Below are positions 1-7,856 of a stretch of DNA of 64,000 nt, in pieces (position 1 is the stretch's first letter; the number at the start of each line of letters is the position of its first letter). The translations under genes and the position numbers were made by a program. Under the pieces are notes generated by a model. That model saw only the letters and a program-made list of their open reading frames with translations, searched no databases and had not been told where the DNA came from. The DNA is taken from contig JAFQRL010000011.1 in assembly GCA_017410065.1 (NCBI GenBank), positions 1 to 64,000 of the forward strand, written 5' to 3'. This DNA is from Clostridia bacterium. GTDB lineage: Bacteria > Bacillota > Clostridia > Oscillospirales > CAG-272.

Positions 1-274
1 ATACCCCGACCGAAGATCGAAAAGCTCGCTTTTCAGGCGAAGGGAGAGGGTATCTTCGCATAGCGAATACCCCATTCTCTGCACCCAATCGGGTGCCTTT
101 TTGCTTGGCGGAGAGAATGCCAACTTCAAACCCAACGCCGCAAGGCGTATGGGTTCGCATACCCCGACCGAAGATCGAAAAGCTCGCTTTTCAGGCGAAG
201 GGAGAGGGTATCTTCGCATAGCGAATATCCCATTCTCTGCACCCAATCGGGTGCCTTTTTGCTTGGCGGAGAGA
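1..274. repeat. 158-bp tandem repeat, about 1.7 copies
   Basis: Copy one spans 1-158 and copy two 159-274, with only one obvious difference (position 69 versus 227, C/T). The repeat cuts off sharply at 274 after GAGAGA. The window starts inside or at the edge of the array, so more copies may lie to the left. Each copy contains GCACCC-AATC-GGGTGC followed by a T run, which looks like a rho-independent terminator. A third, partial copy lies at 1482-1551. Short ORFs that cross the repeats have no convincing ribosome site and are not called. Confidence 0.9.
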
Positions 275-364
275 GCCGACTTGTATCAAGACAAGCACAC
301 GCCACGGTGCCAAAATTCTGATTTTCGTTGTTTAATTTTTCGTTGTTTAATTTGCTAATTATAC

Positions 365-393
365 TTGAAATATCTGCTAAAACGTGTTATAAT
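365..393 (+). promoter_or_regulatory. Promoter for candidate small RNA
   Basis: TTGAAA at 365-370 and TATAAT at 388-393 are separated by exactly 17 bp. Expected transcription start is near 400, at the first base pair of a perfect inverted repeat. This is a housekeeping sigma-A type promoter. Confidence 0.75.
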
Positions 394-398
394 AATCG

Positions 399-543
399 TG
401 CTACACAATTTTATTATTCTAAACGGCTTTACGTTGGTAAAAACGTAGGCTTTGCTTGTCATATCCGTTTAGATGTGAAATTGTGTAGCAACAATGAGCG
501 AAACTGCGTTTTTCGGTGCGTGGTTTCGGCTACGCACCTTTTT
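399..543 (+). ncRNA. Candidate structured small RNA or leader
   Basis: A sigma-A promoter would start transcription near 400 and a terminator hairpin (515-538 plus T run 539-543) would end it, giving a transcript of about 145 nt. It has nested complementary arms: a perfect 13-bp pair 399-411/478-490, a 7-bp pair 420-426/465-471, and a 5-bp pair 431-435/442-446. No ORF with a ribosome site lies inside. It does not match any RNA family I can recognise. It could be a stand-alone sRNA or an attenuated leader of the zinc-ribbon gene, whose start is only 32 bases past the terminator. Confidence 0.55.
515..543 (+). terminator. Rho-independent terminator of small RNA
   Basis: GGTGCGT (515-521) pairs with ACGCACC (532-538), followed directly by TTTTT. 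It lies upstream of the zinc-ribbon gene, so read-through would be needed to express that gene from the 365-393 promoter. Confidence 0.75.
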
Positions 544-575
544 AATATTCAATATTCATTATGGGAGAACGAACA

Positions 576-1427
576 ATGGGCTTATTTGGTATGATTGGTA
601 AGATGGCTGGCTCAAAAGTAGTTGAGAAAGTAGAGGACGAACTCACAAAGAAGCAAAACGATGAGCAAACCAGCAAATATTGCACTTACATAAAAAATAA
701 TATTATTAGAATATGCAAATTAGTAGCTGATTTGCAGAATGATACTAAGACACTTATCAGTGAAATCTCCGCCTCAAAGGGCATAAGAATGTCTTTCAAA
801 GAGAAAGGCGATTTAAGAAAAACCAAAGACAAAGCAAACATCAACTTGAAATATCTGTATTTATCAAGAGATTTCTTTACAGCTTTATCCAAAAACGCAA
901 GTGGTCTTGCGCTACAAAATGAGGAATTAATGTTAGTTACCAAGTTTGCACCTTATTTTGATGGTGTCCCTGTTCTTGATATGGGAGATGAGGACAGCGA
1001 TGAGTCTGTTCTCGGTGCTTTCAAAGAGGTCGGACGAGAATTAATGTCCGCTTTTGTTTCCTCTAAAAAAAGTTCAAAGCACTTTACTTTTGAAGATTAT
1101 TTGTGTCGTTATGAAGAAAAAATCAGTGAATGTATAATGCCTGACATTGACAGCGCAATAGAGAATTTTAAAAATGCGATGTCAGCATTAGATACTCCTC
1201 CAGTAGCAGTTACTGCAACTCCTGTGGCTTCTATAGTTAATACACCAACGGCACCGATTGAAGAAATTGAGTGTCCCAATTGTAATGCCAAATTAGGCGT
1301 AAATGCAAAATTCTGTCTTGAGTGTGGTAATAAAATTGAAATAAAGAAACCCGCGTTCTGCACGCAATGCGGAGAGCCTGTAACGGCAAGCTCAAAGTTC
1401 TGTGCAAATTGTGGTGCAAAAATATAA
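576..1427 (+). CDS. Hypothetical protein with two C-terminal zinc ribbons
   Basis: About 283 aa. The in-frame ATG at 561 is also available, but the ATG at 576 has GGGAG at 563-567 with good spacing, so it is preferred. The first 170 or so residues are charged and probably mostly helical (several heptad-like leucines, no signal peptide or membrane segment). A low-complexity Pro/Thr/Val/Ala linker follows near residues 205-228. The C-terminus carries two treble CxxC pairs: CPNC (233-236) with CLEC (247-250), and CTQC (262-265) with CANC (276-279). These are typical zinc-ribbon modules of the kind used for protein or nucleic acid contact; function is unknown. The gene sits between copies of the local repeat, on its own, and may be accessory. 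Confidence 0.8.
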   Translation: MGLFGMIGKMAGSKVVEKVEDELTKKQNDEQTSKYCTYIKNNIIRICKLVADLQNDTKTLISEISASKGIRMSFKEKGDLRKTKDKANINLKYLYLSRDFFTALSKNASGLALQNEELMLVTKFAPYFDGVPVLDMGDEDSDESVLGAFKEVGRELMSAFVSSKKSSKHFTFEDYLCRYEEKISECIMPDIDSAIENFKNAMSALDTPPVAVTATPVASIVNTPTAPIEEIECPNCNAKLGVNAKFCLECGNKIEIKKPAFCTQCGEPVTASSKFCANCGAKI

Positions 1428-1459
1428 TGCGCTTTAATTCTTTTGGTCGTTTTACGTTC

Positions 1460-1505
1460 CAACCGCTCCGCCAAGTAAAAGGCACCCAATCGGGTGCCTT
1501 TTTGC
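1460..1505 (+). terminator. Terminator of zinc-ribbon gene inside long inverted repeat
   Basis: An imperfect inverted repeat of about 22 bp surrounds AATC: left arm beginning CTCCGCCAAG near 1465, right arm ending CTTGGCGGAG near 1514. Its core GGCACCC/GGGTGCC is followed by TTTTT. It is 30-odd bases after the stop codon. The right arm is also the start of the third repeat copy. Confidence 0.75.
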
Positions 1506-1551
1506 TTGGCGGAGAGAATGCCAACTTCAAACCCAACGCCGCAAGGCGTAT
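1482..1551. repeat. Third, partial copy of the 158-bp repeat
   Basis: Bases 1482-1551 match bases 81-150 of the first tandem copy essentially perfectly, in the same orientation. The zinc-ribbon gene and the candidate sRNA are therefore bracketed by direct repeats. The rest of the 1428-1732 gap is AT-rich and holds the promoter of the next gene; nothing else is evident in it. Confidence 0.85.
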
Positions 1552-1641
1552 AAAGTAATTTTAAAAAAACAGTTCCCTTCTCTATTTATTTTAAATACAT
1601 TATTAATGTTTTTAAATTCATTATTAATTTTTTAAATCGGC

Positions 1642-1670
1642 TTGAAATGTTTCTGTAAATATGATAGAAT
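1642..1670 (+). promoter_or_regulatory. Promoter of GLUG lipoprotein gene
   Basis: TTGAAA (1642-1647), 17-bp spacer, TAGAAT (1665-1670). It lies about 60 bp upstream of the start codon, which has AGGAG at 1721-1725. Confidence 0.65.
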
Positions 1671-1732
1671 AAAGGAGCTGGGATTTTTTGCTCTTTCAAT
1701 GAGCACCTAATAAGATCAAAAGGAGACAACCA

Positions 1733-3982
1733 ATGAAAAAACTCAGATCAATATTACTGTTGTGCCTCGCCCTGTCTTGCGCGTTCGTGCTGTTCGCTTG
1801 CGGCGACGATGCGGGCTCTGATAAACCGTCGCACACTCATTCTTATGAAGCGACTGTTTTTAAAGGCGACTGCGATAACGAGGGCTACACCGAGTATAAA
1901 TGCGCTTGCGGTCATAGCTATAAGGACAATTACACGGGCAAGGTTCATTCTTATTCCGATGAGATAACCACACAGCCCGGTTGTGAGACGGAGGGCGTTC
2001 GTACCTACACCTGCATATTCTGCTTTGATTCGTACACCGAGCCCGTTGATGCAAAGGGACACGACTACACGATGTCCCAGACAATATCTGTGCTCACCTG
2101 TACCCAAAACGGCGTAACAAAGAAAAAGTGCGCTTGCGGTCACGAAACGACTATTACCGTTGAAGCAAAGGGCCACGAGTACATAACCACAACAACTTCC
2201 CCGACCTGTACCGAGGACGGACTCACAGTTACCGACTGCAAAAATTGCGTGCTTGCCCATAGCGAGGAGATCATTCCCGCCAAGCATAACGTTTCAGATA
2301 GCGGAATTTGCTCGGTGTGCAATAAGAGCATCTGGGACGGCGTGACAGACACATCCTGGTATTCGGAGTCAGCAAAAAGCTTCACTATTACAACGCCTGA
2401 ACAGCTTGCCGGACTTGCAAAGCTTGTTAATGAAGGAAATGATTTTTCCGGTAAAACTGTAAATCTTGGCGGAGATATTTATCTTGGCGACCGCGAGTGG
2501 ACCCCGATAGGAACGCTTGATAATAACTTCTCGGGAACGTTTAACGGAAACGGATACACCGTCAGCGGCTTTATCTTCAGAGATCCCGCCGTTGTGTATG
2601 CGGGACTTTTCGGGTATAGCTCGGGCACTATTAAGAAGCTTAACGTTACAGATTGCCGCGTTAAGGTCGATTCCAAGCTCTATGGCACGGGAAAGGTCAA
2701 TCAGTTCCATTTCGGTGCTATCGTTGGCGGTAATATCGGAACAGTTACGGAGTGCTCTGCAAAGGCTGATATAAAGGTCAATTTCACCGGCGGAAGCTAC
2801 GTTGACGCCTGGGTAGACCTTGGTGTTGTAATTGGATATAACCTTGCAAACGGTGTTGTGACAAAGTGCAACGCCGAGGGCACGATCTACTATAACAGCA
2901 CTTATATTGAGTCCCTTCAGCTTGAGGTTGGCGGACTTCTCGGCTATGCTGCTCAGGGCGGTGTTGTCAGCGGATGCGCAAGCAACGTTGACGTAACTGT
3001 TTCAAACACAATTGCATCCGACACAGCCTCTTCCCTTTACGTTGGCGGCTTTGTTGGATGTAACCACGGTGACGTGATAAATTGCTCGTCGGTCGGCTCT
3101 GTGTCTTCTCCCCATACGGTTCATAAAACAAACGGCTACGATATTTACGTTGGCGGATTTGCGGGCTACAACAACGAAACCGCTTCTATGACTCTTTGCT
3201 CGACTACCTGCAACGTTGATATAAAGATATCTACCTCCTCCGATAATAATTACCCGTGTGCGGGAGGCTTTATCGGATACACAAAGGGCAATATCACACA
3301 GTGCTATGCAACGGGTAAGGTCGATCTTGATTGCGGTGATGAGTCCCACGCTGTTGCGGGCGGCTTTGCGGGCAAAATAGAAGCGGCTGTTGTTGATCAG
3401 TGCTATGCAACAGGCGAGGTAAACAACGTATCAATAGACGAGGCTATAACGGGCGGCTTTGCGGGATATGCTACCTATATGGCAACCGTTCAGGATTGCT
3501 ATTCAACAGGAAAGGTATATCAAAAAACCAACGGCTATTCCTCGTATTCAAGCTCCTATGCAGGCGGTTTTATCGGAATCCTTCTCGGTACTGTCAATAA
3601 CTGCTATGCAACAGGAAACACTATGGCTCTCGGCAATGGAAGCTACACCGTTAAGGCGGGCAACCTTATCGGTCTTATCAGCCAGGGCTCATCCGTTAAT
3701 GCTTGCTTCGCTCAGGGCGACGTATACGTTAAGGGCTCGACTGCGTCTTCTGATAGAAATACGGCGGGAGCACTCTTCGGTCAGTATGAGAGCATTACTG
3801 TTACAAAGAGCTACTACAATTCAAACTGCGATCTTACGTCAAATTCCAATTCGACCTCAAAATACGGAAACGGTCTTTCCGCAGGTAACTTTATGACTCT
3901 TGCCTTCCAGAGCAAGACTCTCGGCTGGAGCGATCAGATTTGGAATATGGGCGACGACATTCTCCCCACACTAAAATTCTGA
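1733..3982 (+). CDS. Large surface lipoprotein with GLUG repeats
   Basis: 749 aa. A lysine-start hydrophobic leader ends in the lipobox LFAC with Cys23, so the protein should be lipidated and anchored outside the membrane. Residues about 35-200 hold several Cys-rich repeats (pattern C...EGY/T...C.CGHSY/ET) that resemble repeats common in clostridial exported proteins. From about residue 210 to 720 there are many repeats of the type GGFxGY...xxxCYATGxV, matching the GLUG motif family (Pfam GLUG), predicted to build an extended beta-solenoid. GLUG proteins are often cell-surface adhesins or matrix-binding proteins; the ligand here is unknown. Good SD and ATG. It is monocistronic and separated from leuS by a bidirectional hairpin. 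Confidence 0.85.
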   Translation: MKKLRSILLLCLALSCAFVLFACGDDAGSDKPSHTHSYEATVFKGDCDNEGYTEYKCACGHSYKDNYTGKVHSYSDEITTQPGCETEGVRTYTCIFCFDSYTEPVDAKGHDYTMSQTISVLTCTQNGVTKKKCACGHETTITVEAKGHEYITTTTSPTCTEDGLTVTDCKNCVLAHSEEIIPAKHNVSDSGICSVCNKSIWDGVTDTSWYSESAKSFTITTPEQLAGLAKLVNEGNDFSGKTVNLGGDIYLGDREWTPIGTLDNNFSGTFNGNGYTVSGFIFRDPAVVYAGLFGYSSGTIKKLNVTDCRVKVDSKLYGTGKVNQFHFGAIVGGNIGTVTECSAKADIKVNFTGGSYVDAWVDLGVVIGYNLANGVVTKCNAEGTIYYNSTYIESLQLEVGGLLGYAAQGGVVSGCASNVDVTVSNTIASDTASSLYVGGFVGCNHGDVINCSSVGSVSSPHTVHKTNGYDIYVGGFAGYNNETASMTLCSTTCNVDIKISTSSDNNYPCAGGFIGYTKGNITQCYATGKVDLDCGDESHAVAGGFAGKIEAAVVDQCYATGEVNNVSIDEAITGGFAGYATYMATVQDCYSTGKVYQKTNGYSSYSSSYAGGFIGILLGTVNNCYATGNTMALGNGSYTVKAGNLIGLISQGSSVNACFAQGDVYVKGSTASSDRNTAGALFGQYESITVTKSYYNSNCDLTSNSNSTSKYGNGLSAGNFMTLAFQSKTLGWSDQIWNMGDDILPTLKF

Positions 3983-4005
3983 TAAATCTTTAAAAATATT
4001 GTTAA

Positions 4006-4043
4006 AATGGGTAGAAGCACCCTATAGGTGCTTCTACCCATTT
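4006..4043. terminator. Bidirectional terminator, 17-bp perfect stem
   Basis: Bases 4006-4022 are the exact reverse complement of 4027-4043 around a TATA loop. It lies between the convergent GLUG gene and leuS and has T-rich flanks on both sides. Confidence 0.85.
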
Positions 4044-4082
4044 GCTTTTCGTGCCGCCGTATGGCGAGCACGCAAAGGAAGA

Positions 4083-6029
4083 TTATTTAACTACTATATT
4101 GATGATCTTACCGGGAACAACGATCTCCTTGATGACCGTCTTTCCGTCGATAGCGGCTGCTACCTTCTCATCGGCTTTGACGATGGCAAGGATATCGTCC
4201 TTGCTTGCCGCCTTGGGTGCATTGATCACAGAGCGAACCTTACCGTTTACCTGTACAGGCATCTCAACAACGTCGTCAACGCACTTTGCTTCGTCGTATT
4301 CAGGCCATTTAGCAAGAGAAACAAGTCCCTTTCCACCGAGCATTTCGTAAACCTCCTCTGCAACGTGAGGAGCAAAGGGAGCGAGGATAGTCGCAAGCGT
4401 TTTAAGCTCGTCCTTTGTGATCTTGCCAACCTCATAAATGGTGTTTACCGTACCCATCATAGCGGCAATAGCCGTATTGAATTTCATTGTGTCAACGTCG
4501 GACGTTACCTTCTTGATAAGCTTGTGGATATGCTTTTCAAGCTCGGGTGTAGTGCCCTCGCCCTTTGCCATTTCCGTGAGGTTGAGGAATCTCTCAAGGA
4601 ATCTCTTGCAGCCCTTGATAGACTGAGGATTCCAGGGAGCCGCCTGCTCAAAATCGCCGATAAACATCTCGTAAAGACGCATAGTGTCTGCGCCGTAATC
4701 TCTGATGATATCATCTGGATTAACAACGTTACCGCGAGACTTGGACATCTTCTCGCCGTTCTCGCCAAGGATCATACCGTGGCTTGTTCTCTTTGAATAG
4801 GGCTCGTCACAGTTAAGAGCCTTGATGTCGTAGAGGAACTTGGACCAGAAGCGGGAGTAAAGAAGGTGAAGGGTTGTGTGCTCCATACCGCCGTTATACC
4901 AGTCAACAGGCATCCAATATTTAAGAGCCTCGGGGGATGCGATAGCCTTGTCGTTGTGGGGATCGCAGTATCTGATAAAGTACCAGGAGGAGCCTGCCCA
5001 CTGAGGCATTGTGTCGGTTTCTCTCGTTGCCTTACCGCCGCACTTGGGACAGCTGCAATTTACCCAATCGGTCATAAGAGAGAGAGGAGACTCGCCGTTT
5101 TCGGTGGGCTCGTAGGAATCGACCTCGGGGAGTGTGAGAGGAAGCTGATCCTCGGGTATTGCGACCCAGCCACACTTCTCGCAGTTTACGAGAGGAATGG
5201 GCTCGCCCCAATATCTCTGGCGGGAGAATACCCAGTCGCGAAGCTTGAAGTTGGTGCGCTCGGTGCCAAGACCGTTCTTCTCAAGGAACTCGATCATTTT
5301 AGCCTTTGCGTCTGCAACCTCAAGACCGTCGAGGAAGCCGGAATTAACAAGCTTTCCTGTTTCAACGTCGGTAAATGCCGCCTCGCTGACGTTACCGCCC
5401 GCAACGACCTCGATGATAGGAAGATCAAACTTCTTTGCAAACTCCCAGTCGCGCTCGTCGTGAGCAGGAACCGCCATAATTGCACCTGTTCCGTAGCCTG
5501 CGAGAACGTAGTCGGAAATGAAGATGGGAATTTCCTTGCCGTTTGCGGGGTTTATAGCGCAAACGCCATCAAGCTTAACTCCTGTCTTTTCCTTAACGAG
5601 CTCGGTTCTTTCAAAGTCGGACTTTCTCGCCGCTTGCGCGCGGTATGCCTCTACCTCGCCGTAGTTTGTGAGAATGTCCTTCCACTTTTCAATGTATTCG
5701 TGCTCGGGAGCAATAACCATATAGGTTGCGCCAAAGAGAGTGTCGCATCTTGTGGTATAAACTCTGAGCTTATCGCCTGCGGTCGTTGCAAAGTCGATCT
5801 CCGCACCGTTGGATTTGCCTATCCAGTTGATCTGCTGGGTCTTGACTCTCTCGATGAAATCAAGTCCCTCAAGACCGCTTATAAGCCTATCTGCATACTC
5901 GGTGATCTTGAGCATCCACTGGCTCTTTACCTTTCTTATAACAGGAGATGCGCATCTTTCGCAAACGCCGTTTACAACCTCCTCGTTGGCAAGAACGACC
6001 TTACAGGAGGTGCAGAAGTTAACAGCCAT
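4083..6029 (-). CDS. leuS: Leucyl-tRNA synthetase, C-terminal part (after in-frame TAG)
   Basis: 648 aa. It begins in the zinc module next to the editing insert (CTSC...CERC), followed by the CP1 editing domain with its threonine-rich and GTGAIMAVPAHDERD motifs. Next come the catalytic-domain return with KMSKS (GEKMSKSRGN), the anticodon-binding helical domain and the C-terminal domain (end KIINIVVK). The apparent ATG at 6029 directly follows a TAG that ends the upstream half in the same reading frame. Together the halves give about 800 residues, the normal bacterial LeuRS size. This part lacks HIGH and cannot work alone. Either leuS is broken, the assembly has an error, or the two parts act together; see findings. 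It is the last gene of the long leftward block. Confidence 0.9.
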   Translation of the reverse strand: MAVNFCTSCKVVLANEEVVNGVCERCASPVIRKVKSQWMLKITEYADRLISGLEGLDFIERVKTQQINWIGKSNGAEIDFATTAGDKLRVYTTRCDTLFGATYMVIAPEHEYIEKWKDILTNYGEVEAYRAQAARKSDFERTELVKEKTGVKLDGVCAINPANGKEIPIFISDYVLAGYGTGAIMAVPAHDERDWEFAKKFDLPIIEVVAGGNVSEAAFTDVETGKLVNSGFLDGLEVADAKAKMIEFLEKNGLGTERTNFKLRDWVFSRQRYWGEPIPLVNCEKCGWVAIPEDQLPLTLPEVDSYEPTENGESPLSLMTDWVNCSCPKCGGKATRETDTMPQWAGSSWYFIRYCDPHNDKAIASPEALKYWMPVDWYNGGMEHTTLHLLYSRFWSKFLYDIKALNCDEPYSKRTSHGMILGENGEKMSKSRGNVVNPDDIIRDYGADTMRLYEMFIGDFEQAAPWNPQSIKGCKRFLERFLNLTEMAKGEGTTPELEKHIHKLIKKVTSDVDTMKFNTAIAAMMGTVNTIYEVGKITKDELKTLATILAPFAPHVAEEVYEMLGGKGLVSLAKWPEYDEAKCVDDVVEMPVQVNGKVRSVINAPKAASKDDILAIVKADEKVAAAIDGKTVIKEIVVPGKIINIVVK

Positions 6030-6485
6030 CTACTTCTTATAAGCAAGACCTGCCTTGAAGAGCTGAATGAAGATCCACTGGGTCCACTTATAGTAGTCGG
6101 GATCGGTGGTGTTTATCTCGCGAGACCAGTCAAAGGAAAGACCGAGAGCCTTAAGCTGAGACTTGAAGCGTGCAACGTTTCTCTCAGTTACCACCTTTGG
6201 GTGGATCTTGTTTTTAATAGCGAAATTCTCGGTAGGAAGACCGAAAGCATCCCAGCCCATAGGGAAAAGAACGTTGTAGCCCTGCATTCTCTTCTTTCTT
6301 GAGACGATATCAAGAGCGGTATAAGGACGGGGATGTCCAACGTGAAGGCCCTGACCCGAGGGATAGGGGAACTCAACCAGCGAATAATACTTCGGTAGAG
6401 TGAAATCCTGTTTTGCCTCAAAGGCGCACTCGTCGTCCCACTTCTTTTGCCATTTTGCCTCAATTTGTTTGTAATCGTAAAGCAT
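6030..6485 (-). CDS. leuS: Leucyl-tRNA synthetase, N-terminal part (ends at TAG)
   Basis: 151 aa. It contains the start of the Rossmann catalytic domain with the class I signature as HVGH (in [11 protein letters not shown]) and the conserved [14 protein letters not shown] segment. It stops at ...LAYKK followed by TAG (6032-6030). In LeuRS proteins a glutamate usually sits here (LAYKKE), so the codon fits a GAG-to-TAG change. The next codon is ATG and the family sequence continues without a gap. Starts at an ATG five bases after the rsfS stop, with AGAGG upstream. LeuRS charges tRNA-Leu and is essential, so a plain null allele would be lethal unless a second leuS exists elsewhere. Confidence 0.9.
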   Translation of the reverse strand: MLYDYKQIEAKWQKKWDDECAFEAKQDFTLPKYYSLVEFPYPSGQGLHVGHPRPYTALDIVSRKKRMQGYNVLFPMGWDAFGLPTENFAIKNKIHPKVVTERNVARFKSQLKALGLSFDWSREINTTDPDYYKWTQWIFIQLFKAGLAYKK

Positions 6486-6489
6486 TTTG

Positions 6490-6915
6490 TCAATCCTCTG
6501 TTTTATTTAATTCAAATTTTTTATCAATTTCAGAAATGATATCCGAGATATCAACCTCGCTATCCTCGGGAAGGTGTCTGTCGAAATTATAGAAATCCCT
6601 CGACTCTCTGTCGAAAACGTTAACGATAACGTCACCGTAATCAACAAGTATCCAGGCATTCCCCGCTCTACCCTCAACTCTGAGCGGATCGCGGCCTCTG
6701 TCTCCGAGAAGCTCGGTAACGTAATCGGCAAGCGCCGCAACCTGTGTTGACGATCTGCCTGTGCAGTTTACGTAATAATCTGTTACGCTTGTTTTTCCTT
6801 CAACGTTGAAAAGCTTAACGTTGAGTGCCTTTTTCTCTAAAAGAACCGAGCACGCAGCACGTGCAAGTGCATCTGCTCCACAGCCCTTGAGATCCTGTGT
6901 TTTGATGTTTTCCAT
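6490..6915 (-). CDS. rsfS: Ribosomal silencing factor RsfS (Iojap family)
   Basis: 141 aa, usual length. The central part matches the RsfS/Iojap/DUF143 fold: [13 protein letters not shown] near residues 43-55, [20 protein letters not shown] near 78-97, and the ending FYNFDRHLP. The family binds ribosomal protein uL14 and blocks subunit joining when nutrients are scarce. Its position between yqeK and leuS is the familiar yqeK-rsfS pairing of Firmicutes. The C-terminal 20 residues are acidic then basic and less conserved. Confidence 0.93.
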   Translation of the reverse strand: MENIKTQDLKGCGADALARAACSVLLEKKALNVKLFNVEGKTSVTDYYVNCTGRSSTQVAALADYVTELLGDRGRDPLRVEGRAGNAWILVDYGDVIVNVFDRESRDFYNFDRHLPEDSEVDISDIISEIDKKFELNKTED

Positions 6916-6938
6916 TTATAACTCCGTATAGTTGTTTA

Positions 6939-7568
6939 TTAAAGCGCCGTGTAGCCCTTTTTAAGCAATGATTCCATTGCTCTTTGAGTACGTGGATTAA
7001 TATATCGTCCTTTTTCTTTAAGGTGAGCGACCGTAGCCTGAAGCTCGGATAAAGCCGCGCGATGGATCATCGCCGCCGATTCTTCCCCTTTAGCCTTCTC
7101 TAATTCAGCGAAAAGCCTTTCCCGAAGCGCGGTGCATTCCCGATAAGCTCTTCCCTCCTCAATATAATCGGAAAGAAAGATGATCAGATTGAAAAGTGTC
7201 ATATCCTCGCCGCCCGTTGTGTGCTTAAAGGCGGCGGAAATAATATCATCGGTTGCGTATTCGGGAAAATCACGCCTGATAACGATCGGCGCGCAAAAGG
7301 CGTGAAATGCAGGGGGAGATAAAAGATCCTCCTCGCTGATTTCAGCATATTCGGCGAGCAGCATTAAGCTCTCCTCGTCTGATAGCTCCTTTGCAACGTC
7401 GTGAAGAAGTGCCGCGCATCTGAGCTCGGATACCTTATCCGCAAGACATATCGAACCGAGCCTTTTTGCCATTTCTTCAACCCCGAGGGTATGTGCGTAT
7501 CGCTTCTCGGACATATATGGCACGATCGCCTCGCGCAGAAAGTTGATTTGTTCTTTCGTGAAACTCAT
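6939..7568 (-). CDS. yqeK: HD-domain nucleotide phosphatase YqeK
   Basis: About 209 aa from the ATG at 7568, whose A overlaps the yhbY stop (ATGA). A longer in-frame start at 7646 would run through yhbY and is rejected. The HD metal motif is seen as CAALLHDVAKEL near residues 55-66, with the upstream KRYAHTLGV and downstream KHTTGG segments typical of YqeK. YqeK enzymes hydrolyse Ap4A symmetrically to ADP using iron; the N-terminal half is the HD domain. The C-terminal 45 residues (LKEKGRYINPRTQRAMESL) fit the family tail. Genetic context yhbY-yqeK-rsfS supports the call. Confidence 0.9.
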   Translation of the reverse strand: MSFTKEQINFLREAIVPYMSEKRYAHTLGVEEMAKRLGSICLADKVSELRCAALLHDVAKELSDEESLMLLAEYAEISEEDLLSPPAFHAFCAPIVIRRDFPEYATDDIISAAFKHTTGGEDMTLFNLIIFLSDYIEEGRAYRECTALRERLFAELEKAKGEESAAMIHRAALSELQATVAHLKEKGRYINPRTQRAMESLLKKGYTAL

Positions 7569-7855
7569 ATCAGCTCTATGCGTTTTTTCTTTTGAGACTC
7601 TCTGTATAGCACAAATCTTGAGCCAACGCAACAAACAACGTCGCAACCGATCTCCTCTGCGATCGCCTCTGCTGCCTCTTTTGCTGTGTAGCCGCTATTA
7701 TCGAGCACTCTTGCCTTGATGAGCTCTCTTGCTTCAAGCGCATTGCCTATCTGAAGGCAAAGCTCCTCGGAGATGCCTCCCTTACCGATTTGGAATATTG
7801 TGTCGAGATTCTGGGAAAGAGATCTCAGGTACGCTCTTTGTTTGCTTGTTAACAT
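7565..7855 (-). CDS. yhbY: YhbY family RNA-binding protein
   Basis: 96 aa from the ATG at 7855 (MLTSKQRAYLRSLSQNL), which follows the ftsY stop after one base; the longer in-frame start at 7900 lies inside ftsY. It shows the CRS1-YhbY (CRM) fold signature, including FQIGKGGI near residues 23-30 (the GxxG-type RNA contact loop) and the LIKARVLDNSG segment. The family associates with 50S precursors. It overlaps yqeK by four bases, implying coupled translation. Confidence 0.92.
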   Translation of the reverse strand: MLTSKQRAYLRSLSQNLDTIFQIGKGGISEELCLQIGNALEARELIKARVLDNSGYTAKEAAEAIAEEIGCDVVCCVGSRFVLYRESQKKKRIELI

Positions 7856-7856
7856 A

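Noticed and set aside
101..358. ORF of 85 aa across the tandem repeats
   Set aside because: It follows the repeat unit, has no ribosome site, and contains the terminator-like hairpins; the same frame reappears in the third copy only because the DNA is repeated.
6027..6032. TAG reassigned as a sense codon in this organism
   Set aside because: Other genes end with TAG in a normal way: the ClpC-like gene has TAG nine bases before a terminator, and the TSCPD gene ends with TAG (47289-47287). A general reassignment would extend those proteins.
4866..6302. 478-aa ORF antisense to leuS
   Set aside because: It mirrors the leuS codon pattern, has no ribosome site and no family resemblance, while leuS on the other strand is clearly real.
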